Assembly: GCA_025655635.1 (NCBI GenBank)
Contig: JAHXIM010000473.1
Location: 1 to 8,709 of the forward strand
DNA length: 8,709 bases
Reading direction: 5' to 3'
DNA from: a gamma proteobacterium symbiont of Lucinoma myriamae
Lineage (GTDB): Bacteria > Pseudomonadota > Gammaproteobacteria > GRL18
A program made the translations under genes and the position numbers. Every line of letters begins with the position of its first letter. The first letter of the stretch is position 1. Under the pieces are notes generated by a model. The model did no database searches, was not told the origin of the DNA, and saw nothing but the letters and a program-made list of their open reading frames with translations. Positions 1 through 7,186 of the stretch are shown here, in pieces.

Positions 1-37
1 GACCAGAAAATCTGCACTTATTATAACATTTCTGGTC
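1..37. repeat. 9-bp inverted repeat with an extra GACCAG copy, operator-like
   Basis: GACCAGAAA at 1-9 is matched exactly by its reverse complement TTTCTGGTC at 29-37. A further TCTGGTC lies at 40-46, in direct orientation to the one at 31-37. The two arms flank a perfect -10 hexamer on the minus strand (20-25), so a repressor or activator bound to them would cover a promoter. This is what an operator looks like, but no regulator family is assigned. The left arm touches the window edge, so the repeat may extend further. Confidence 0.45.
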
Positions 38-48
38 GATCTGGTCAC
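20..48 (-). promoter_or_regulatory. Probable sigma-70 promoter reading leftward out of the window
   Basis: On the minus strand GTGACC (43-48, four of six matches to TTGACA) is followed by a 17-base spacer and a perfect TATAAT (20-25). The spacer ends in TGT, giving an extended -10 (TGnTATAAT). The predicted start point falls near position 13 and transcription runs off the left edge, so the controlled gene is not visible. It lies beyond the eno terminator and would start a new unit. GACCAG copies overlap the -35 and the spacer. Confidence 0.5.
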
Positions 49-132
49 TCAAAAATAGGGGTAATTCCTTACATTTCAAATAGATAATATCTTTTTCAGG
101 GCTGACTACTTAATATTTTTTGGCCTAAATAA

Positions 133-196
133 AACGGGGCCCTCTTTGGTTAAATGCATTTAGCCCCAAATGCATTTAACCAAAGAGCACCCCGTT
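133..196 (-). terminator. Rho-independent terminator after eno, very long hairpin
   Basis: The arms 133-161 and 168-196 are 29 bases each and pair at 27 positions (two adjacent mismatches), around a 6-base loop at 162-167. In the leftward direction of eno the stem ends in CCCCGTT and runs into TTTTATTTA, a U-rich tail that fits intrinsic termination. The opposite direction has no T-run after the stem, so it should act only on leftward transcription. The stem begins 33 bases after the eno stop. The palindrome AAATGCATTT occurs once in each arm, so each arm could also fold on itself. Confidence 0.75.
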
Positions 197-229
197 AGAT
201 GATAGTAAAATGTTTTGTCGTTAAGACAT

Positions 230-1519
230 TTATTTCAAGTTATAAAATGTCTCTTTACCCGGATAAATGGCTTTATCGCCCAACTCTTCACTGATACGAA
301 TTAACTGGTTATATTTTGCTATCCGATCAGAACGTGACAATGAACCTGTCTTAATCTGACCACAAGACGTTGCCACAGCCAGATCAGCAATAGTGGTATC
401 TTCTGTTTCACCGGAACGATGAGAAACAACAGCAGTATAGCCTGCATCTTTAGCCATTTGTATGGCTTCAAGTGTTTCTGTCAGGGTACCGATTTGATTC
501 ACTTTAATTAAAATTGAATTGGCAATACCCTTGTCAATGCCTTCTTTGAAGATCTTTGGATTAGTCACGTACAGATCATCACCCACTAACTGGACTTTTT
601 TACCCAGTTTTTCGGTAAGGAGCTTCCAGCCGTCCCAGTCGCCTTCATCCAGACCATCTTCGATGGTGATCAGAGGATATTTTTCAACCCAGGCAGCCAG
701 ATAATCAACCATTTCTGCAGATGATAATGATTTATTTTCTGAGGCTAAAACGTATTTACCGTTTTTGTAAAACTCAGAGCTTGCTGCATCAATACCAAGA
801 AAAACATCTTCTCCGGCTTTATAACCTGCAGCGTCAATAGCTTCCAGAATAACTTCTATTGCCACTTCATTGGATGGCAGATCCGGTGCAAAACCACCTT
901 CATCACCCACTGCGGTATTTAAGCCTTTACTGCTTAATACTTTTTTCAGTGCATGAAAAATTTCAGCACCGCAGCGAATCGCTTCAGGCATTGATGAAGC
1001 ACCTGTCGGCAAAATCATAAATTCCTGAATATCGACATTATTATCCGCATGCTCACCACCATTGATGATGTTCATCATAGGGACCGGCATAGTAAACGAG
1101 CCTTCACCGCCAAGCTGACGATAAAGAGGGATGCTATTTGCTTTTGCAGAAGCATGAGCCACTGCTAAAGAAACCGCCAGCAATGCGTTGGCTCCTAAAC
1201 GGTCTTTATTATCAGTACCATCAAGGGTGATCATTTTATTATCAATACCACTTTGATCATCAGCACTCATACCCATAATGGCATCCCTGATTTCACCGTT
1301 GACATTTTTTACAGCATTCAGGACACCCTTGCCCAGAAAACGTGATTTATCACCATCACGTAGTTCAATTGCTTCTCTTGCACCTGTTGAAGCACCTGAC
1401 GGTACAATCGCTCGTCCCATGGCACCACATTCCAGGTATATATCTGCTTCGACAGTTGGATTGCCGCGTGAATCTATAACTTCTCTTGCCTTTACGTCAA
1501 CAATTGTTAAATCTGGCAT
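230..1519 (-). CDS. eno: Enolase (phosphopyruvate hydratase)
   Basis: Cytoplasmic glycolytic enzyme that interconverts 2-phosphoglycerate and phosphoenolpyruvate. The 429 residues match the usual bacterial length. The N-terminal domain opens with the family's REVIDSRGNPTVE (12-24) and holds the mobile loop SGASTGARE (41-49). In the barrel the expected active-site positions are present: E166 in IQEFM, E207 in GDEGG, Mg ligands D244, E287 and the D314/D315 pair, K339 in LIKVNQIGT, H367 in SHRSGETED and K390 in QIKTG. The ATG is preceded by AGGA eight bases upstream (1528-1531), which supports this start. It is the last gene of the leftward cluster, 49 bases after kdsA, and is followed by a strong terminator. 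Its product PEP is a substrate of KdsA encoded just upstream. In many gammaproteobacteria ftsB follows eno, but it is not seen here. Identification is secure. Confidence 0.98.
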   Translation of the reverse strand: MPDLTIVDVKAREVIDSRGNPTVEADIYLECGAMGRAIVPSGASTGAREAIELRDGDKSRFLGKGVLNAVKNVNGEIRDAIMGMSADDQSGIDNKMITLDGTDNKDRLGANALLAVSLAVAHASAKANSIPLYRQLGGEGSFTMPVPMMNIINGGEHADNNVDIQEFMILPTGASSMPEAIRCGAEIFHALKKVLSSKGLNTAVGDEGGFAPDLPSNEVAIEVILEAIDAAGYKAGEDVFLGIDAASSEFYKNGKYVLASENKSLSSAEMVDYLAAWVEKYPLITIEDGLDEGDWDGWKLLTEKLGKKVQLVGDDLYVTNPKIFKEGIDKGIANSILIKVNQIGTLTETLEAIQMAKDAGYTAVVSHRSGETEDTTIADLAVATSCGQIKTGSLSRSDRIAKYNQLIRISEELGDKAIYPGKETFYNLK

Positions 1520-1568
1520 ATATTTTTTCCTGTATTAAATTTTTGACTTTATTTTTTTATTTTTGCTT

Positions 1569-2402
1569 TTATAAGGTAGTTTCAGCAAATGGTGTTGCTT
1601 TAACCAGCTGATCTATTTCCATCAGCATTTTTATTAAATCGCTCATTTTATCCAGAGGCCATGAGTTCGGACCATCGCTTAGTGCCTTTTCTGGATCAGG
1701 ATGGGTTTCCATAAACAGACCTGAAACACCACTGGCCACTGCAGCACGGGCTAAAACCGGGACAAACTCCCGATTACCTCCTGAACAACCACCTAAACCG
1801 CCCGGCTGTTGTACAGAATGAGTGGCATCATAAACCACCGGGCAGTCCGTGTCTCGCATAACAGCCAGAGAACGCATATCGGAAACAAGATTGTTATAAC
1901 CAAAGCTGACTCCGCGCTCACAGGCCATAATCTGTTGATTACCCGTTTCTTTGGCCTTATCCATGACATTTTTCATATCCCATGGCGCTAGAAACTGGCC
2001 TTTTTTAATATTAACCGGCTTACCGGTTTTAGCCACATTTTGAATAAAGTTAGTCTGGCGACATAAAAAAGCCGGTGTTTGTAATACATCCACCACTTCT
2101 GATATTTCATCCAGCGGAGTATCTTCATGAACATCAGTTAATATGGGCAGATTGAGTTCATCTTTTACTTTTTGTAAAATTCTCAGCCCTTCTGCCATAC
2201 CGGGGCCACGATAACTCTGACTGGAAGTGCGATTAGCTTTATCAAAAGATGATTTATAGATAAAAGGGATCTGCAGTTCATCTGTGATTTTTTTTAATTG
2301 CTCTGCCGTGGTTAAAGCCATGTGTTCGCTTTCGATCACACAGGGGCCGGCAATTAAAAATAAAGGTTTATCAAGCCCTACTTCAAAGTCACAAAGTTTC
2401 AT
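1569..2402 (-). CDS. kdsA: 3-deoxy-D-manno-octulosonate 8-phosphate synthase, metal-dependent type
   Basis: Condenses phosphoenolpyruvate with D-arabinose 5-phosphate to give KDO-8-phosphate, precursor of the KDO sugar of lipopolysaccharide inner core; cytoplasmic. The 277-residue barrel shows the family motifs LIAGPCVIESE (16-26), KSSFDKANRTS (50-60), RGPGMAEG (65-72), KKGQFLAPWDMKN (133-145), DATHSVQQPGG (192-202) and ETHPDPEKALSDGPN (232-246). C21 in AGPC occupies the position that separates metal-dependent enzymes (Cys) from metal-independent ones such as E. coli (Asn). The other likely metal ligands H195, E232 and D243 are present. The ATG shares its A with the TAA of pyrG, so the two are probably translationally coupled; an AGGA lies about 11 bases upstream inside the pyrG end. 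The product shows that the organism makes LPS. Confidence 0.97.
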   Translation of the reverse strand: MKLCDFEVGLDKPLFLIAGPCVIESEHMALTTAEQLKKITDELQIPFIYKSSFDKANRTSSQSYRGPGMAEGLRILQKVKDELNLPILTDVHEDTPLDEISEVVDVLQTPAFLCRQTNFIQNVAKTGKPVNIKKGQFLAPWDMKNVMDKAKETGNQQIMACERGVSFGYNNLVSDMRSLAVMRDTDCPVVYDATHSVQQPGGLGGCSGGNREFVPVLARAAVASGVSGLFMETHPDPEKALSDGPNSWPLDKMSDLIKMLMEIDQLVKATPFAETTL

Positions 2403-4057
2403 TAAAACAATTTTCCTTCTTCATTTTCAATGGTCAGGCCAGCGCTGACTCGCGCGGCATTGATATAACTGGTAAACAATGGGTGTCCGTCTCTTGGTGT
2501 TGAAGTAAATTCAGGATGGAACTGACAGGCAATAAACCAGGGATGATCGGCCACTTCGACGACTTCAACCAGATTTTCATCAATAGAAATGCCGGCAAAT
2601 TTCAGCCCTGCGTTGGCCAGAGGCTCGCGGTACTGGTTATTAAATTCATATCGGTGACGATGGCGCTCGACAATAACTTCTTTGTCATAGACTTTTTTCA
2701 CCAGTGAATCCTGAGCCAGCTTACACGGTTGGCCGCCCAGACGCATGGTACCGCCCATGTCTGCATTTTCATCACGTGTTTCAATCGTGCCGTCTTCTTT
2801 AAGCCATTCAGTAATAAGTGCAATGACCGGATTTGGTGTCTTAGGATCAAATTCAGTACTATGTGCCTTATCCAGTTTGGCGACATTACGTGCGTATTCA
2901 ATCACCGCAACCTGCATACCTAAGCAGATACCTAAATAAGGTACTTTATTTTCACGTGCATATTGAACAGCCAGTATTTTACCTTCTACACCGCGATTAC
3001 CAAAGCCACCGGGTACTAGAATTGCATCCATCCCTTTGAGGCTGTCAGTGCCTTCTTTTTCAATTTTTTCAGAATCGATATAGGTAATTCGTACCCTGGT
3101 TGAAGTGTGAATGCCGGCATGAATCAAAGACTCTGATAGTGATTTATAGGACTCGGTTAAGTCCATGTATTTACCTACCATGGCAACGTTTACTTCACCT
3201 TTAGGATTGTCCTGAGCATCTACAACCGCCTGCCACTGAGACAAATCAGCATCGGGCACGTCCAGTTTAAGTTTTTCAACGACTATTTGATCAAGCTTTT
3301 GTTCATGGTATAACAGTGGAATACGATAGATACTATCCACATCAATGGCAGAAATAACACCGCGTTCTTCAACATTGGTAAACAGAGCAATTTTACGGCG
3401 TTCTTCGTCCGGCACCTCACGATCAGCACGACAAAGCAGAATATCGGGACGAATACCAATAGCCTGCAGTTCTTTAACGGAATGTTGTGTGGGTTTGGTT
3501 TTTAACTCACCTGCTGTGGGAATATAAGGCAATAAGGTCAGATGCATATACAAAGTATGCTCACTGCCCATTTGAATACCCAGTTGACGAATGGCTTCCA
3601 TAAAGGGCAGGGATTCGATATCACCTACGGTACCGCCGATTTCAATCATGGCGATATCAGCATCTCCGGCACCAAGCTGGATACGATGTTTAATTTCGTC
3701 AGTAATATGTGGAATAACCTGAACAGTCGCTCCGAGATAATCACCCCGGCGTTCTTTTGATAACACACTTTCATAAACACGACCGGCAGTAAAGTTATTG
3801 CTCTGGTGCATATTGGTGCGTACAAAACGTTCATAATGCCCTAAATCCAGATCGGTTTCAGCACCGTCTTCAGTCACATAAACTTCACCATGCTGAAAGG
3901 GACTCATAGTACCCGGGTCAACATTAATATAAGGATCTAGTTTTAATAAAGTCACTTTTAGACCGCGCGACTCAAGTAAAGAAGCCAGGGATGCTGAAGC
4001 GATGCCTTTACCAAGGGAAGAAACAACTCCGCCAGTAACAAAAATATATTTGGTCAT
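2402..4057 (-). CDS. pyrG: CTP synthase (glutamine-hydrolysing)
   Basis: Makes CTP from UTP, ATP and glutamine, the last step of pyrimidine nucleotide synthesis; cytoplasmic. The 551 residues are close to the 545 of E. coli. The N-terminal synthetase domain starts with KYIFVTGGVVSSLGKG (3-18), with the ATP-binding P-loop, followed by DPYINVDPGTMSPFQHGEV (41-59) and IEIGGTVGDIES (138-149). The C-terminal class I glutamine amidotransferase domain carries the oxyanion motif PGGFG (349-353), the nucleophile C378 in GICLG, and the partners H514 and E516 in QFHPEF. The start agrees with the family N-terminus, but the ribosome site before it is weak, with no clear AGGAG within 12 bases. It lies 156 bases after tilS, where I could not find a convincing promoter or terminator. 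CTP is the co-substrate for KDO activation, a link to kdsA. Confidence 0.98.
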   Translation of the reverse strand: MTKYIFVTGGVVSSLGKGIASASLASLLESRGLKVTLLKLDPYINVDPGTMSPFQHGEVYVTEDGAETDLDLGHYERFVRTNMHQSNNFTAGRVYESVLSKERRGDYLGATVQVIPHITDEIKHRIQLGAGDADIAMIEIGGTVGDIESLPFMEAIRQLGIQMGSEHTLYMHLTLLPYIPTAGELKTKPTQHSVKELQAIGIRPDILLCRADREVPDEERRKIALFTNVEERGVISAIDVDSIYRIPLLYHEQKLDQIVVEKLKLDVPDADLSQWQAVVDAQDNPKGEVNVAMVGKYMDLTESYKSLSESLIHAGIHTSTRVRITYIDSEKIEKEGTDSLKGMDAILVPGGFGNRGVEGKILAVQYARENKVPYLGICLGMQVAVIEYARNVAKLDKAHSTEFDPKTPNPVIALITEWLKEDGTIETRDENADMGGTMRLGGQPCKLAQDSLVKKVYDKEVIVERHRHRYEFNNQYREPLANAGLKFAGISIDENLVEVVEVADHPWFIACQFHPEFTSTPRDGHPLFTSYINAARVSAGLTIENEEGKLF

Positions 4058-4213
4058 TAGGATTTATCAAGCTCTTAGATGTTCAATTTATCTACTATGC
4101 TCACTTACATAATTCTTATTTACCCGATAAAAAGAGGCAAAAAAATACGCAAGAAACAAAGGGGTAATTCTACCGTTTATTGGGAATAATTTCATCCAAA
4201 TATGAACGCAATG

Positions 4214-5686
4214 TTATTTATTTTTAATTCTTTGCCAATGAATTACCAGAGCGTCATTAGTTGGCTCGTTTTTTTGTGGATCATTGACCACATCGCTGAG
4301 TACATCACTAAGGACATAGTTACCTGCCTGAATCAATTCATCTCCCCAAAAAAACAACGGCATCCGATCTCGTTCCCAAGGTGGAATAGCTTGTTCCTGA
4401 AACCAGTGTTTTAATGCATGAGACTGCCCGTTTATGGTTCTTCTGAACCGTTCACCACCCTCTCTAAAAGCAATAGTCAATTTTTTACTCAGCAGTTTTT
4501 CTCGATTAAAATAGTATTCTCGCTGTACTTTATTCGCCGGCAATAATTCGACACATCCATTATCACCAATAAAATCAACAGCTTGATCTTCAGTTAATGA
4601 CTGTTTTTGAGTTTGTTGGATGATGGGTGAAGCATCCAACAGGTAGAGCTTATTTCGATACCTTCGCACTTCACAATAAAAGACATCACGCCGCCATGAT
4701 ACTAAAGGCATGGCATCTTCTCTTGCCTGAATAACACCAGAAACAATCTGTTCAAGAATTTTTTTTGATGGCATAGGGAGATTATTGAGGTTTATCCAGT
4801 ATCTCAATAAGTTATTCAAACGGGCTAGTTCATGATGATGGCAGTGATCCGGTATTTTTTGCTGTTGTGAAGTTTCCTGACTCAGCTTTAATAATTTAAA
4901 TGTGGGTTCCAGCAGTAATTTATCAGATTCTGTCACGCCATTGTCATTAATAAAAAATAAATGCTGAATATCTGAGTATGCCATTTCATCTAATAATCGT
5001 TGAGATTCTGCCAGAAGTTCAGCAGATTTAGCAAAATTCTCCTGAGCAGCAGGCCAGCGCTTTTCTAATAGAGGCAATACCGTATGACGTAAAAAGTTAC
5101 GATCAAAACGTTCTTCTGCATTGCTTTCATCTTCAATCCAGTCCAGTTGATGCTGTCTTGCATAGTCAAGAATATCTTTTTTTCTATAATCCAGAATTGG
5201 GCGACATAAAAATCCTTTGGCAAAGGGTTTAATTCTGGGCATAGCTGACAAGCCTTTGGTACCACTACCACGAAGTAGTTGCAGCAAGAGTGTCTCAGCC
5301 TGATCGTCCAGATGTTGTGCCGTTAAGAGACATTCATTTTTGTCTAATAATTGACTAAAGGCCTGATAGCGGGCAGTCCGTGCCGAAGCCTCGGGACTCT
5401 GACCATTTTCTGGTGTAGCATCGACTTCAATAATGGTCAGGGGAATATCCAGTTCAAAACAAATGTGCTGACAATGAAGACCCCATTTTTTGGCACTGGA
5501 GTTTAAACCATGATCGATATAAACAGCAGAAAAGGATTGTTCAAAACCACTGGGGGAATTTTTGAGTTGCGCGCAGAGATGTAATAAAACATGTGAATCA
5601 ACACCGCCGCTATAGGCAATCAGGTATTTTTCTGTAGGAAGCAGTTGCTGAAGATTAAAATGGAAAGCCTGAGGAGTAACAGACAT
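4214..5686 (-). CDS. tilS: tRNA(Ile)-lysidine synthetase
   Basis: Attaches lysine to C34 of the CAU-anticodon tRNA-Ile using ATP, so that it reads AUA as isoleucine; essential and cytoplasmic. The N-terminal PP-loop ATPase domain has SGGVDS (26-31), YIDHGLN (56-62), AQHLDDQAETLLLQLLRGSG (123-142) and IEDESNAEERFDRNFLR (184-200). The C-terminal tRNA-binding domain is recognised by FREGGERFR (407-415) and by residues 423-445 (HALKHWF, then PPWERDRMPLF). At 490 residues it is longer than the 432 of E. coli. Much of the excess seems to lie at about 240-290, including a HCHHHE cluster (281-286) just before the conserved NNLLRYW. The start is preceded by GAGGA about 11 bases upstream. Identification is secure; any role of the His-rich insert is unknown. 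Confidence 0.96.
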   Translation of the reverse strand: MSVTPQAFHFNLQQLLPTEKYLIAYSGGVDSHVLLHLCAQLKNSPSGFEQSFSAVYIDHGLNSSAKKWGLHCQHICFELDIPLTIIEVDATPENGQSPEASARTARYQAFSQLLDKNECLLTAQHLDDQAETLLLQLLRGSGTKGLSAMPRIKPFAKGFLCRPILDYRKKDILDYARQHQLDWIEDESNAEERFDRNFLRHTVLPLLEKRWPAAQENFAKSAELLAESQRLLDEMAYSDIQHLFFINDNGVTESDKLLLEPTFKLLKLSQETSQQQKIPDHCHHHELARLNNLLRYWINLNNLPMPSKKILEQIVSGVIQAREDAMPLVSWRRDVFYCEVRRYRNKLYLLDASPIIQQTQKQSLTEDQAVDFIGDNGCVELLPANKVQREYYFNREKLLSKKLTIAFREGGERFRRTINGQSHALKHWFQEQAIPPWERDRMPLFFWGDELIQAGNYVLSDVLSDVVNDPQKNEPTNDALVIHWQRIKNK

Positions 5687-5724
5687 TTAATACTACATCC
5701 TCAATAAATGAAAAAAATTAGTGT

Positions 5725-5797
5725 TCAACTTTATACCTTCAAAAAAATTATCTTCAAAAGCAATACCATCAAAAGAACTTCTTCAAAAGCATTATCG
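5725..5797. repeat. Degenerate tandem repeat, 14-15-base period, about five units
   Basis: Units begin at 5725, 5739, 5754, 5769 and 5783. The last four begin TCAAAA and the first begins TCAAC. Units at 5754 (TCAAAAGCAATACCA) and 5783 (TCAAAAGCATTATCG) are the most alike. The array fills about half of the 134-base gap between accA and tilS and contains no convincing gene. It may be replication slippage in an AT-rich spacer, or it could affect tilS expression by changing leader length. Confidence 0.55.
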
Positions 5798-5820
5798 CTA
5801 AACACATTAGCATAAAAACA

Positions 5821-6780
5821 TTAAGTTTCGATGTAGTTGCCAAATTTTATCAGACGTTCATAGCGAGAGTCCAATAAACGATCCGTAGGCATTTCAAGCA
5901 GATGCTCTAAGGTTTCTAACAAAGACTGCTTTAATTTTTTAGCCATTGCTTCATGATCACGATGAGCTCCACCAATGGGTTCATCAATAATCTGATCAAT
6001 TAAGCCCAGTTCTTTTAAACGTCCGGAGGTAATACCCATCGCTTCTGCAGCATCTGAGGCTTTATCAGCACTCTTCCATAAAATACTGGCACAACCTTCT
6101 GGTGAGATCACTGAATAAGTACTGTATTGTAATAAATTCACCCGATCACCCACACCAATGGCTAATGCACCACCGGAACCACCTTCACCAATCACAGTAC
6201 AAATAATCGGTACTTTGAGTTCTGCCATTTCAATCAGGTTACGAGCAATGGCTTCACTTTGGCCGCGTTCTTCAGCGCCCACTCCTGGATAAGCACCCGG
6301 TGTATCAATAAAGGTCATAATGGGTAATTTGAAGCGTTCAGCCATTTTCATTAAACGTAAGGCTTTACGATAACCTTCAGGACGAGGCATACCAAAATTG
6401 CGTCTCACTTTTTCTTTGGTATCACGGCCTTTTTGCTGACCAATAATCATCACAGGATTACCATTCAGACGAGCTAAACCACCGACAATTGGGGCATCAT
6501 CAGCATAAGCACGGTCGCCATGAAGTTCTTCAAAATCGGTAAAAATAAGTTTTATATAGTCCAGTGTATAAGGACGCATAGGATGACGGGCTAATTGCGA
6601 TATTTGCCAGGGTGATAAATTTTTAAAGATAGATTCCGTCAATGACTTACTTTTACCCTGCAAGGTGGAAATTTCTTCAGATAAATTAAGTTCAGTATCA
6701 TTCCCAACATAGCGCAGCTCTTCAATTTTTGCTTCAAGCTCTGCTATTGGTTGTTCAAAATCAAGAAAATTTGGATTCAT
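5821..6780 (-). CDS. accA: Acetyl-CoA carboxylase carboxyltransferase subunit alpha
   Basis: With AccD it forms the cytoplasmic carboxyltransferase that moves carboxyl from biotin on AccB to acetyl-CoA, giving malonyl-CoA for fatty acid synthesis. Its 319 residues equal the E. coli length. The N-terminus NFLDFEQPIAELEAKI (4-19) matches the family closely and fixes the start, although the ribosome site is poor (AAGAAA only). The crotonase-like fold shows MRPYTLDYI (68-76), FTDFEELHGDRAYADD (80-95), the substrate-binding stretch DTPGAYPGVGAEERGQ (159-174), the glycine-rich oxyanion loop GEGGSGGALAIG (198-209), and YSVISPEGCASILW (222-235). It is the first gene of the leftward cluster, 134 bases before tilS. 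The common upstream partner dnaE is absent; a divergent surface-protein gene lies there instead. Identification is secure. Confidence 0.98.
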   Translation of the reverse strand: MNPNFLDFEQPIAELEAKIEELRYVGNDTELNLSEEISTLQGKSKSLTESIFKNLSPWQISQLARHPMRPYTLDYIKLIFTDFEELHGDRAYADDAPIVGGLARLNGNPVMIIGQQKGRDTKEKVRRNFGMPRPEGYRKALRLMKMAERFKLPIMTFIDTPGAYPGVGAEERGQSEAIARNLIEMAELKVPIICTVIGEGGSGGALAIGVGDRVNLLQYSTYSVISPEGCASILWKSADKASDAAEAMGITSGRLKELGLIDQIIDEPIGGAHRDHEAMAKKLKQSLLETLEHLLEMPTDRLLDSRYERLIKFGNYIET

Positions 6781-6871
6781 TTTGTATTTCTTATATCGTT
6801 ATCAATATTTCGTTACCAACAATGTTCCTGGTCCATTAGGAGACACAATTATTAGTTTTTAGTAATCTGCC

Positions 6872-6880
6872 ATTGTAACA
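6872..6880 (-). promoter_or_regulatory. Probable accA promoter, extended -10 element
   Basis: On the minus strand the bases read TGTTACAAT: a TACAAT -10 hexamer (five of six consensus, 6872-6877) preceded by TGn. The -35 region 17 bases upstream (TATTTA) is weak, as is usual for extended -10 promoters. Transcription would start near 6865, giving a leader of about 85 bases before the accA ATG. No regulator site is recognised in it. Confidence 0.4.
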
Positions 6881-6950
6881 CTTTTATCCCGTTTTAAATA
6901 GAAACTGATCACTTTTTTGATTTTCATTTTGTACTATTAGAGAGCCTGCC

Positions 6951-7023
6951 ATATTTCATCATAATTCAGCACGAACTTTACATAATGTCATTATATTTAA
7001 GCCATATCTCTATGATGAAATAT
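6951..7023. repeat. 13-bp perfect inverted repeat around a second palindrome
   Basis: ATATTTCATCATA (6951-6963) is matched exactly by TATGATGAAATAT (7011-7023). Inside the 47-base spacer lies ATAATG-T-CATTAT (6982-6994), a perfect 6-bp palindrome. The outer centre is at 6987 and the inner at 6988, so they nest almost symmetrically, as in a cruciform or a two-part operator. The element lies between accA and the divergent gene. GCCTG flanks it on both sides in direct orientation (6945-6949 and 7026-7030). No T-run follows either arm, so it is not a typical terminator. Confidence 0.55.
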
Positions 7024-7066
7024 AAGCCTGATAAATCATTTTAAATCACTAAGGGCCTTGGTAATA

Positions 7067-7186
7067 ATGACACAACAAATAAATAATACCAATAATAAAA
7101 TAACTCACAATAGCCAGAGGCTTCTGCAATGTTTTATGTTTATCACTTGTCTTATGTATTACATTGCTCAACCGCTGAGCAAGAAA
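7067..7186 (+). other. Alternative N-terminus in another frame, signal-peptide-like
   Basis: From ATG 7067 this frame reads MTQQINNTNNKITHNSQR followed by the hydrophobic stretch LLQCFMFITCLMYYIAQPLS, a polar/basic n-region plus h-region as expected for an exported protein. AAGG lies about 12 bases before the ATG. The body of the VIT/VWA protein is in a different frame: joining after about 7180 needs a -1 shift, equal to one base lost from (or two gained in) the present sequence. In the joined reading PLS would be followed by AEQENEQETAAQ. No classic slippery heptamer is visible. This may be a mutation, a sequencing error, or simply a non-coding leader. Confidence 0.4.

Larger units (their letters stand above)
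6781..7128. other. Intergenic region between divergent accA and the VIT/VWA gene
   Basis: A 348-base AT-rich stretch with no convincing complete gene of its own. It contains a probable leftward promoter for accA around 6872-6880 and a nested palindrome at 6951-7023. From 7067 an open frame encodes a signal-peptide-like segment that may belong to the downstream gene. I found no clear -35/-10 pair for the rightward gene: TTTACA at 6977-6982 and TATGAT at 7011-7016 are good hexamers, but 28 bases apart. Confidence 0.6.

Noticed and set aside
36..47. TCGATCTGGTCA near the left edge resembles TCGATCTGATCA at 8675-8686
   Set aside because: Eleven of twelve bases match, but flanks are unrelated and the copies lie in different contexts; likely chance.
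58..67. GGGGTAATTC shared with 4161-4170
   Set aside because: The two ten-base copies share almost nothing beyond the core, so they do not support a repeat family from this window alone.
1278..1538. Open frame on the plus strand opposite eno
   Set aside because: It lies antisense to conserved enolase codons, shows no family resemblance and has low-complexity composition; it is a shadow of eno.
2516..3834. Several 60-72-codon frames on both strands inside pyrG
   Set aside because: All overlap strongly conserved CTP synthase coding sequence and none has recognisable motifs.
4058..4213. Promoter for pyrG or terminator for tilS in the 156-base gap
   Set aside because: TTGCCT and TAGAAT hexamers occur but without correctly spaced partners, and no GC-rich stem with a T-run is visible.
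4202..4414. Plus-strand 70-codon frame over the tilS end
   Set aside because: It is hydrophobic in places but antisense to the conserved TilS C-terminal domain and has no supporting context.
5760..5820. Short leader peptide before tilS
   Set aside because: Frames of about a dozen codons starting ATG exist on the minus strand in the repeat region, but with no ribosome site and AT-driven composition they cannot be supported.
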